NCBI GenBank assembly: GCA_001661515.1
Contig: LUVW01000007.1
Coordinates: 62,001 to 126,000 of the forward strand
DNA from: Capniomyces stellatus
Taxonomy: Eukaryota; Kickxellomycota; Harpellomycetes; Harpellales; Legeriomycetaceae
DNA: 64,000 bases
Reading direction: 5' to 3'
In this document: positions 44,901 to 54,802 of the stretch, in pieces
Numbering within the stretch: position 1 is the stretch's first letter
Layout of the letters: every line of letters starts with the position of its first letter
Made by a program: the position numbers and the translations under genes
The notes under the pieces: model-generated
The model's input: the letters and a program-made list of their open reading frames with translations, nothing else
Databases searched by the model: none
What the model was told of the DNA's origin: nothing

Positions 44901-47641
44901 AAGTCCACTCTGACCCTCAGTTCCTGGCGTTGTGGGTGCCTAGATGGGGTCGTAAGCAGCTGTTGGATCGGATTGAAAAGAAGTCTGGCAAGGACAAACA
45001 GCCGACTGATGGTAGCGACGATAGCACTGGCGACGAACAGGCTGATTTCGGGTCTGATGAAAGTAAAGGTAAGCTTGAGGGAAAGCTTAAAAACAAACTC
45101 AAGGACAAACTCAAGAACAAACTCAAACTCAAGAACAAACTCAAAGATAAACTCAAACTCAAAGACAAACCCAAAGACAAACTCAATGACAAAATCAAGG
45201 ACAAACTCAAGATCAAAAACAAATTCAAGGTTAAAAACGAATCAAATGCCAACTTGGGAACCAAAAAGCACAAATTGTTAAATAGCATCAAGAAAATAAG
45301 TGATTTAGAGGGTATTGATGAGGTTGGTGACGAAGATGGGGTTGGTTTTGAAGGTGTAAACTTGAATGTGTTTGGAAACAAAGAGTTTGGTGCAGGTGGT
45401 GGTACAGAGAGTGGTGAGTTGGAAATAAGGGTTGGAGATGGAGGCTCAGAAACAGAAACTGGCACGAAAGGCAAGGGTTCAAAGCCAAGTTCAAACTCTA
45501 CCAACTCCAATGCTGGAATGGATTCCGATTCTAGTTCTAATTCTAGTTCTAATTCTAGTTCTGAATCTGAATCTGAATCTGAATCTGACTCCAACACCGA
45601 TTCTGACTCCGATACTGATTCTGGGCTAGATTCTGATCTGGATTTAGATATGGATATGGAGCTAGCAGCAGACCCAAGCTTAAGCATCAATGCAAACCTA
45701 AGTTCAATTAGTGAAAAGTTCAAGTTGAAAAAACTCAAAAAGATCATGAAAAGAAACAAAAAAAACAGCAAGAATAACGCTGATGGGAGTTCATGTGCTG
45801 GTGTTTTTAACCCAGCCGAGCTTGCATCAGCAGTAGTCGCAGCAGCTCAGGCGTTTGGCAGTGAGATCTCACCAATCAACGCAGACAGTACTGGTCCCGA
45901 TTCAGTGGAAAGCGGTAAGCCAAGTAGTTTGGATTTAGATTTGGATTCTAGAGGTTTTGTTGGTGATAAGCAGGTGCCAGATAACAGAGGAAATTCGGGA
46001 ACCAGTTCTAGAGTAGAATCTGGACTTAAAACTGAACACAGATTCGGTACAAAGCCTAAATCAAGTTCTGACTCTAATTCTGAATCTGGTTCCAGCTCCA
46101 GCTCGATCTCTAGTTCTGAGTCGGGTTCAGATTCAGATTTAGGTTTGAGTTCAGATTCAGTTGTTGGATCAGGATCAGGACTAGAATTGGAGTCAAGTAG
46201 GACAAATGTAGATCATTCAGGTTTGTTTGCATCAAGCAAAACCAAGAAATCAAAGCTAGATCCAAAACTGAAATCAAAACTGAAATCAAAACCAAAGTCA
46301 GAACTGAAATCAAAGACAAAGTCAATACCCGAGTCCAAGTTGCTGCTGAGTCTCATGCAAAAGTCTAAACCAACAAAGCCAAAGACAAAGTCTAAAGACA
46401 TATCCAAGACCAAAAAGGGTAAAAGTTTGGTTATTGAAGGTGAATTTTCCAACAATGGTGTCAATAGTGAGTTTAAACCAACAAAAGAACAGCAAAGCCA
46501 GCTGCTTGCACTTGCCAATACGCAAAACCAACTGTATATGAACAATGCTGGACTGAACTTGGGCATGAGTTTAGGGTTGGGTTTAGGACTGGACGCTTGT
46601 TCAAGCACAAACACAGGAACCAACAACGGGGCTGGAATTGATGGTCTGCTGGGAATGAATAATTTATTGGGTATTGATATGGTATCCGAAATGGACAACA
46701 ATTCAGGGTCGGCAAACCAAAGAACAAAGGGAAATACTGCTGGTAAGGAAAATGGTGATGGTGAAGGCAACAATGTAGCGTGTCTGGCAGAAAACAACGA
46801 AAGTCAAAGTCAAAGCCAAAACCAAAGCCAAAACAAAAACCAGCTGGCATTACAAGCACAAATGCGAATGCAAATGCAGTTACAAATGCAAATCCAACAA
46901 ATGCAGATGCAGATGCAAATGCAGATGCAAATGCAACAGATGGACAGAACAAAACAATCAAGCCAATCTGACCTAGACATAAAACCTGTACTTGGTAATT
47001 CAAAGTCAAACCCCAAACTAAACAAACCGGCTGATACACTCGGAGCTGATAAAGAATCTGAGACCAGCAACGACCAGATTTCAAGCACCTTGATTGCAAA
47101 TGGCCAAAACCAAGTTGGTAATCAAAATCAAAGTCAAAATCAAAGCCAACTTCAGAATCAAAATCCAAACTTGAACGCTGATTTTTTTCAAATTATTAGC
47201 AAGCAGCTGAAGATCAACGAGAACATTGGTCGTATGGTATCTTCAGCGCCCATATCGCCAAAAGCCGGAGGAAGCACAAATACCTTTGATGGTGATGGTG
47301 AAGGTTCAGTAGGGAGTGTAAAAGGCAATATGATGCAGTTGGGTTTGGGATTAGGTTCGGAATTGGGTTTTCTTGGAAACATCGGCTCTCAACAAAACCA
47401 AAACCAAAACCAAAACCAAAACCAAAACCAAAACCAAAACCAAAATCAGCTTTTGATGATGATGCAGCTTCAGGCCCAAAACAATCAGCTAAACAGCCAA
47501 TTGGATAAGAACAGCTTGGTAAATTTGGGTAGCAATAAACAGGTTCGTAATATGATGAAAAGCTTGTCAAACCAGCGATCGTTGAGCATGAGTAATCTGC
47601 AATCTGTATTGATGCCAAACTCAACAGATTCTAGTGCCTTT

Positions 47642-47678
<37 letters not shown>

Positions 47679-50380
47679 ATGCTAGTGGTGCTGGGGGTAT
47701 TGGGAGTGGCGATAATGAGGCCAAGAACAGCACTGGTTCAATGGTCAAGGTTGGAAGCCATGTCGGTGGTAGTGGTGAATTGAAAACAACTGATCAAAAC
47801 AGTGTGTTACCAGGTATTGCCAACAATAACAGCATCATTGCCGCAGGGCTGAAAAAGCTGACAGGTAAACTCAACAAGTCGGGTAAGGTTGCCAAGCCCC
47901 CCAAACCAATCAGCCAAGCCAAGCTGAACAAACTGAATAAGGCCAAGGCGTTGAACAAATCCAAAGATAATCATGCCGATGGCAAAAACAAAAACAACGG
48001 GAAGGCTAAGCTCAAGGAAAACAAAAACAAAAACAAAAACAAAAACAAGAATAAAAACGTAAATGAGAATGAGAATGAAAATGGAATTGAAAATGAAGGC
48101 GAGCTGAGGTCTTTTGGCTTGATTGAAAAGGCCATCAACCCAACAGCAAATTCGTCAATGAGTTTCAGTGAAGTCAGTGGTTCATCAGGACTAACGAACA
48201 TTGCACCAGCACCAAACTCAAACTACAAGCAGTTCAGCCACAGTGATACTACTGGAAACACCAGCACAAACAATAACATGAACATTGGCAACATTGGAAA
48301 CATGAGTAACATGAGTAACATTGGTAGTAGTGGATCTTTTATCAACATGAACAACATCAACAACTATGCCAACTCTGGGGTAATTAAAAGCTCAATGAAC
48401 ATCCAACCCAGACCGGCACCTTTTAGCATCTCTGATGGTCAGAACCTATCCAATCACTTTCCAGGATCCATTAACAACAACTCTGGGTTTGGTAATAACA
48501 ATGCCGCTGAATTGGACAAAAAGACCAAGGCAAAAGAAAAGAAACTGAAATCAAAAGCAATTTCCAAGGCCACACTAAAACAACAAGCACAACTACAACA
48601 ATTGCAACAACAACAACAACATCAGCAGCAACAGCAGCAACAAGTTCAACAACAACAACAGCAGCAGGGATCAAATTTTTCGAGTAATATAAACAACAGC
48701 TCCAGCACGCGGCCGAAATCAGAAGTTGCTCGTGAAGCAGCATCGATACTTGCTGATGTGTTGAGACAGTTCGCGGTGCAGGCGGTGCAAGCAAAGAGGC
48801 TGACAGGCAACAATGCCGGCAGTTCTGCAGCTACCCAGCAACAACCGTTGCCTAAACAAGAGTCTACTGCACTTGCAAGTGCTGGCCAAACCAGCGAAGA
48901 ACAGGCCTCCAATCAGACCTTTTCTTTGTCTGCCGATGCAGATAAACAAAAGAGCAATGTTGGTTTAGGGACTGGTGGAGAAACTAGTAAGCAGGCTGGA
49001 AAGGGATTAAAGCAAAACAAAGCAAATAAAAAGAATAATGCCAAACTTTCTTCAACTCCCAACATCAGTGCTGGTAGTAGCAATATTATTGATGGCGAGG
49101 CATCAACAGGTCAAACTCTATCCCAGTCCCAAGCCCAGAAACATGCAACTTTGCTCCCTGTTTCAAACACTACTCAGCCAAATATCCCAGAATCCTCATC
49201 GACATCAATGGCAAACACCAGCCAATCCAGTTTATTCCAAATAAAAACTAACACCAGCGCCAATTCCAACGCTACCTCGGGCACTAGAACAGGTTCCAGT
49301 TCTGGTTCTGCCGACGGTAATGTGGCAAATTCCAGTGAGCCTTTTGACCAGAAATTCAAAAGGTTCGAGCTTTTACTCAAAGACCTGCAACAACGTTCAC
49401 AGCCTAACAGCGAAACAAAAACAAACGTTCCTGGCTCATCATCCAACCACCTGAACATGAATCAAAACCTAAACCTTGGCCTGAACCGTGGACTATCTGG
49501 TCCACAAAACCTGCCTCACTCGATTATGCATCCCATTGCTATTACTCCAAGTCTGAACTTGGCTCCAAACTTGACACAGAACCAGACACATAACCAGAAC
49601 CAACACTCTTTAGCTGCCAAGAATGGCTCAAAGCATAATGCAAAGACCAAAACCACTGGAAAAGGCAAAGACAAAGACAAACCAAAGTCCAAACAAAACT
49701 TAAAGCCCAAACTCAAGTCCAAGCTGATTGGTAAGCGGGACACATCCAAACAGCAGCCGCTCGTCAAGTTTGAGAACTCGCAGAACTCACAGATCTTCAA
49801 CTTGATGCCCATTTCTGCTTCAAGCTCAAACCAAACCAATGCCGGTGGCCAAATTCCACTACTCCCGCACAACAGTGGCAACAATACCAGCATCAGTTCT
49901 CAACTAATGGGGAGTTTAGGACCAAACCAATCTGGTATAATGCACAATCCTTTACAGCAACAGCAACAGCAGCAACAACAACAACATAATATCCAACAAC
50001 AACAGGCCTTACTTTCCGCTCTTGCTGCAAAAATGACACCTGAAGATATAGTAAGGATTCTTTCAAGCAGTGTCAACGGTTCCATCAACGAAAACAGCAG
50101 CTTGAGTGTAGCTGGTAGCAGTGGTTTACCAGAAACGCTTACTCAAAACTACCCAACCCTGCTGCCAAACTTGAACCAAATGGCAAATAAAATCCAAATA
50201 AGTCCTGCCCCAAACACGTTGGCTCCCGCACCAGTTTTACCAGCATCTGTTGTGATTGCTGGCAAGGGTTCCAACTCCAACTCTAATTCCAGCACTGCCA
50301 ACAACGTGATTGTGGGATTGGGCAAGAAAAGCGGCAAAGTGACCAAAAAGAAGAAAAAAGCAACACAATTAAACAAGTAA
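41948..50380 (+). CDS. Giant low-complexity protein with two DUF8032-like domains
   Basis: An uninterrupted 2810-codon ORF, the longest in the window. Two related ~95-residue domains lie at ~641-735 and ~872-965. Both contain the pattern [IR]..D[IL]..V.....P..F+..[NA]..YPRA, a Trp/Glu stretch (RWKYETECNDYGWRLAFLN and RWAFEVVCNEIAWKLAWLN) and a final K+..[ML]Q+.VD[SA]YR. I recall this as a fungus-specific domain of unknown function (DUF8032); the name is from memory. The rest is low complexity: acidic/Gly-rich (1-480), Met-Asp-Gly (~494-525), Lys-Leu (~1038-1098), Ser/Asp/Glu (~1191-1238), Gln-Met (~1635-1665), Asn-Gln (~1816-1833), Lys-Asn (~2021-2038) and poly-Gln (~2210-2238, ~2668-2681). 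This composition suggests a nuclear regulator, but no function is established. Confidence 0.88.
47393..47446. repeat. (CAAAAC)n tract encoding (Gln-Asn)n
   Basis: Nine near-perfect hexamer units within the 2810-aa ORF. It is the counterpart of the CTGGTT tract in the Est1-like gene, with the same dipeptide in the coding sense but different codons. Confidence 0.9.
47641..47677. repeat. (GCAACA)n tract encoding (Ala-Thr)n
   Basis: Six hexamer units inside the 2810-aa ORF, translated as alternating Ala-Thr. Confidence 0.9.
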
Positions 50381-50637
50381 TAGTGCTATTGCTACTTATT
50401 ATTTTATTTTTTTTGCTTTGATTGTTATAATGTTATTTCTTCCATTCTTTTTTTTTTTTTTATAACTTTTACGTTTAGTTTTCATATGTCAAATTACTTT
50501 ATATATTTACCATTCTATTATTGTTACCCGAATTTCATTTTATAATACAACGCAACACAACATTAATCTCATTGTTTTTAATCAGATACTTTGATCCAAG
50601 AAAGTTTCTAAAAAAAAAATAAAAAGGTTTGATTTCG
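50381..50637. other. Intergenic, 3' flank of the 2810-aa gene
   Basis: T-rich 3' flank with T-runs at 50407-50418 and 50450-50461, followed by the 5' target-site duplication of LINE copy 2. Confidence 0.55.
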
Positions 50638-50979
50638 AGCTCCTGGGAGAGGAGTTAAAACAACCAACCGCCAAGATTCTCAAGAATTCTGACACCCTCA
50701 GCACCAAGACGGTTCTGGAAACAGCGTCGTTTTTGGAGGCCATCCACAAACCCCGTTACTTAATCCTGTCCAGGCTTAAAGTAGCACCAATCTCCCTGAA
50801 CCAATGCCCATCGAGTACGGACGATCTAATTGATCGAAGGGGTGTTGGCTAATAGAGTCATTTAACATATCAAAATAGCACAGTGTTTTATAGTATTTTT
50901 ATGATATTGTTTAATATTGTATGTTTTGTTGTGTTGATTTTGTTACCAATAATCCACATAAGTAAATAAAAATAAAATA
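50638..50979 (+). mobile_element. 5'-truncated non-LTR retrotransposon (LINE-like), copy 2
   Basis: A ~340-bp insertion flanked by a perfect 17-bp direct repeat AAAAAGGTTTGATTTCG (50621-50637 and 50980-50996). The body is nearly identical to the inverted copy at 13343-13712: same ORF tail (EELKQPTAKILKN, EAIHKPRYLILSRLK, DDLIDRRGVG, stop TAA at about 50850) and same 3' UTR ending CAATAATCCACATAAGTAAATAAA, then an A-rich tail. Its 5' end is about 30 bp shorter than copy 1. Only a handful of substitutions are visible, several changing the peptide (P/S, A/T, M/V, A/E), so both insertions look recent. Confidence 0.9.
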
Positions 50980-50996
50980 AAAAAGGTTTGATTTCG

Positions 50997-51220
50997 TAAA
51001 AATAATTTCGATACAACTTTTCCAGTTAAAGTTAAACGTAGTTTGTTCAAAGGACGGAAAAAATAGATTGATAAAAAAAAAGGCGTTATTTTTTTGTTTT
51101 CTCTTTAACTAACACAAGTTTTCCTGTTTGGTTTTGACTAGTTCAAGTTTCAAACCTCTCAACCCCCCCAAAAAAAAGTCAACGATAACAATACCAATAG
51201 CCAAGACACATTAACCAACA
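50997..51220. other. Spacer upstream of prefoldin 2
   Basis: About 220 bp between LINE copy 2 and the prefoldin start, AT-rich with a C6A8 run at 51166-51178. The LINE sits within the probable promoter region of this gene. Confidence 0.5.
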
Positions 51221-51752
51221 ATGAGTAAGGCAGCAGAGTCAGCAAAAATCGACATTTCAGCCGAATTCAACCGATTCAAACAGGAATTGCAAAGTTTGGC
51301 ATCAAAGATCGGCGAGCTTGAGGCTGACGCTGATGAACACAAGCTAGTTATTGAAACCATGGAACCTTTGGATCCGGAACGCAAATGCTTCAGATTAATC
51401 AACGGTGTTCTTGTTGAACGAAATGTCAAAGAGGTTTTACCAACCCTGAAAGGAAATCAAGCTGCTGTAAGTGAATTCAAACTATCAAATATTATATCAC
51501 ACACACACACACTTTCTACGGAATACATCGTGTATAATACACTCGCTCCTGCTCAGTTTATCTTTTTCTAATCTTTCGCATTACATTGAGACTAACTTTG
51601 ATTAATTGCTCCTTTGTTTTTATTTGTCTTTTCTTTACTTTGGAAATTTGTTTTAGATTAAACAAGTAATCGCCTCGATTACCGAACAGTATAAAAAACG
51701 CGAAGCCGACTTTATGGAGTTCCAGAAAAAACACGGAATCAAATCAAACTAG
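51221..51752 (+). CDS. PFD2: Prefoldin subunit 2 (Gim4)
   Basis: Beta-type subunit of the hexameric prefoldin chaperone that hands nascent actin and tubulin to CCT in the cytosol. Two exons, 51221-51466 and 51657-51752, phase 0, give 113 aa, the usual length. Donor is GTAAGT; acceptor is TTTTAG. Two coiled-coil helices flank the beta-hairpin region: FKQELQSLASKIGELEADADEHKLVIETM, then RKCFRLINGVLVERNVKEVLPTL (the PFDN2 hairpin signature), then IKQVIASITEQYKKREADFMEFQKKH. A (CA)n run lies early in the intron. Confidence 0.95.
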
Positions 51753-52410
51753 ATTATATTCATACATACTATATCTTTAACCCTTTATTTTTGCGTATCT
51801 TGTTTACTAATACCATCCATCTACTTTGCTTTCTTCTTCCCTTCTACTTTTTCTTTAAATCAAAATCCAAATCCAAAATCTCTTTTACAAACTACTATAC
51901 CAATACTCTATACACATTTCCGTTTACTTGCAAGCGCCGTTTGATACGTTCCATCACACGTGATCCTTTTATTTCTTTTTCTTTTTCTCTTTGGTAATCA
52001 AAACAAGGCGGAGTTCCACTAAAACAAAACTATGTTTGCTATTATACCTCGCTTTAAAGCTTTTGGTTCACTCCATACCTTCTTTGGGAAGACTTGACAG
52101 CCTTTTCTCTCTTGGCTCTACCGGTTTACACTATTAGTTTGTGTTTGTTGCTGTTGTTATTGTTGCTGCTGAACTATGTTCGAAAAGCAAACAAAGAAAC
52201 CAATAAAATTGTCCTTAAAATTAAGTTCCCTGTTGTTTCAATTATAAAACTCGCTCTCCACCTTTCACCCGTTTTTTTTTGTTTTTTTTTACACACTGTC
52301 TGAGTTGTTTCAGCAAAATAAAATAAAAACATTTATTCGAGGCGGATATACACGGTAACCACTGCAAAGCCCCCCCAACGTTATTAAACATTCCAACAAT
52401 CAGCGACAAT
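51753..52410. other. Intergenic spacer
   Basis: About 660 bp between prefoldin 2 and the syntaxin gene, T/C-rich on the plus strand. Frames at 51791-51997 and 52094-52303 are low-complexity Phe/Leu runs and are not called. Confidence 0.5.
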
Positions 52411-54346
52411 ATGTTGGTTGAGAACAAAACTCTGGAATTCTTTTCCATTGTTGAAAATTTAAAACAAAACCCAAACTCGAACCCAAATATCAACAATCCA
52501 ACGCTTGCTAGCGATGGACTGCGAAAAAGAAACACAGGTAACAAGATTTCCAGCAGTGATGCAGATAACCCAATGCAACCAGAGAACCCCTTTAAAGACG
52601 AAAAGTACGACAAGGACAACAAATACGACAAGGATAAAACCATAAATAGCCAACACTCGCATGAAAAAAACGAGCTCAGCGTAAATGGTCAATATCGAGA
52701 CGAAATTGTGAAAAATGCTTATTTACTGGTAAACTTTGAATCCTACTGTTTGCTTTGGGCCTTACCAATTTATCTATTGTTTATTATTACAAAAGACATT
52801 ATCTAACTATATAAATGTATAATTATACATTTAAAAACAAAATTGTAGCAAGGACAGCTGACCTCGCTGCTAAGATTCTTGTATAAAATTCGCCCACAGT
52901 ATCTAAGCCAAGGGACTACAGCTCTTAAAAAGCATAAAATACAACAAAAAAGCTACCTCAGCCATACCAACACATCAAACAGTGGAGGTATCAACAAGAC
53001 CACGAATCAAAACCCAATCGCGTTTTTTGAAAACTCCAATTGGACGGCACAGTTCAACAAGCCCAAGCTTGACGACAACGAAAGGGATTTGATTGATAAC
53101 CAGATCAAGCAGTATGTCAGAGAGCTGTTTAAGCAGATACAAAACTTGGAAAAACTATCTGAAATAGGCAAGTTTGCTCGCATTTACCTTTTTTTTATTC
53201 CTTCAATCTGCTTTCAATACCAATTTATTGCTTGAGAGTACTTTATAACTGGTTATATGTCAACAACCAGGCTATGAAACTTTTTATTTTTTATTGATGA
53301 GACTTTCTCTTTTTTTTGGTGCTAAATAACAGTCGTAGAGGCATTAAAAGAAAGCGAGGCACCTACAACCTCGGAATCGGCCAAAGAGTTGTTGTTTAGG
53401 GCTATCCGAGTTTTTGATCCTAGAAACAGCGATTTGAATAGCAATACTAGTCCCGATGGCTCACAACAGCCAAAACACGAACAAAGGCTAAGCGCCTCAC
53501 AAATGACCCAGATCCATTACGGTGGGATTAGTTGGTTCTTAAGCAATAGTCTGATGAAAATAAACAAGTTGCATATTTCGATGCAAGAACAGATTCTGAA
53601 AAACGCCACCAGGACACAAGTCAAGCAAGTACACCTTTATAACTAGTTTGTGCAATTTTAATAGTGTACTGCTACGGTGTGTGCGGCTACTTTTATAAGT
53701 ATTTCGTATATCCTGGACTCTAGTCGCTGGAATATACTCGATGATTGACGCCCCCCCCCCCCCTTTTTTTTTGTGGTAAGTTAACTGTTTTGTTTTGGTT
53801 GTTTTTGGGCAATCGCTTGATTCGTAATTAGATATACAAAAACCGTTGAAAAACACATGGACAAGAAGCAGTCGCAGGGGTTTAAGGACAACGTGTCAAG
53901 TCTGATTGACAATATACCGGAGCAAGAACAAAGACAGCTACTTTTGGAGAACCAGTCCTTGATTTCTGAGTTTGAGGATACTCTTGACCAAGTGCAGTAA
54001 GTTGGCTCGTTTATTCACTTATTGCTATTAAATGATATAAATAAACAGAGTATTGACAAGGAAACACGTTTTATTTGGGTGTATGGGAAATAAATGGGTA
54101 AATAGCAAAACACAAAAGGCACTGATCGAGATATCAACATTGCAAGGCCAAATGTCGCAGCACCTATCCAAGCAGCTGGAACAAACCGAAAGTCTATACA
54201 ACGAGGCTGTGATGGCCTCTGATAACGTCGAGCAAGGGAATGACCAGCTTGTCAAGGCCAAGAAAAACATGGGGTCCGCTCGAAGATACACGCTGTTTAT
54301 TGTTATTTTACTTGGTCTGGTGCTCTTATTTTTGGATTGGTTTTAA
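52411..54346 (+). CDS. UFE1: ER Qa-SNARE syntaxin-18/Ufe1
   Basis: Tail-anchored SNARE of the ER used for Golgi-to-ER retrograde fusion with Sec20, Use1 and Sec22. Five exons: 52411-52728, 52849-53167, 53333-53624, 53832-53996 and 54106-54346, giving 444 aa with consistent phases. Introns 2 and 3 use GC donors (AG/GCAAGT at 53168 and AA/GCAAGT at 53625); nearby GT choices break the frame. The C-terminal SNARE helix and anchor match syntaxin-18 with equal spacing: DQVHKTQKALIEISTLQGQ aligns to the STX18 segment ending EISRLQ, followed by NVEQGNDQLVKAKKN and the membrane segment ending LLFLDWF. The N-terminus has the short QLTSLLRFLYKIRPQYL helix of the family. A poly-C/poly-T run lies in intron 3. 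Confidence 0.9.
53751..53772. repeat. C14-T8 homopolymer pair in UFE1 intron 3
   Basis: Fourteen C's followed directly by eight T's, about 60 bases before the acceptor of exon 4. Length may be imprecise because of sequencing. Confidence 0.85.
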
Positions 54347-54802
54347 ATACGAGGAACTGACTTGCAGCTATTGTTGTCAAACCCCATGGTTATCTATTTA
54401 GCACATCCTTTGACTTTATATTTGGCTATTTTCATTTTGTTTATATCATAACCGAATCAATTTGATCTGGAAAACACGAACGTTGTTCAATACGAAACAA
54501 GTTTTGGTTAACAAACCAAGGTTTGTTTATTTATTTATGTGGTTTATTGGCAGCAGAATCAACACAACAAAACACAACACAACATAGAATATAATTTAGT
54601 TATTACTATTATTAATTGTTTATTAAAGAAAATCAAGGAAAATTAAGTGAGTGTAAAAAAGTCATTGATAATAAAAGAAAGGCGTTAGTAGGGAAAGTGG
54701 GGAGGGAAGGCATTTTAGTTTATGAAATATCTGAGCGCGATCGATTCAAAAAACAAACCAGTGCTCTCATTTACACGAGGTTGAAATAAAAACAGCAGTA
54801 CT
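54347..54802. other. Convergent intergenic spacer
   Basis: Between the UFE1 and Ala-Glu-Arg repeat-protein stops. Contains a LINE-tail-like fragment (54515-54594) and is otherwise AT-rich. No ORF. Confidence 0.55.
54515..54594 (-). mobile_element. Non-LTR retrotransposon 3'-tail fragment (copy 4)
   Basis: On the minus strand this ~80-bp stretch has TGTTTTGTTGTGTTGATT, then CAATAAACCACATAAATAAAT, like the 3' UTRs of the other copies (closest to the 8573-8692 copy). No target-site duplication could be recognised. It may be an old or very short insertion. Confidence 0.6.
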
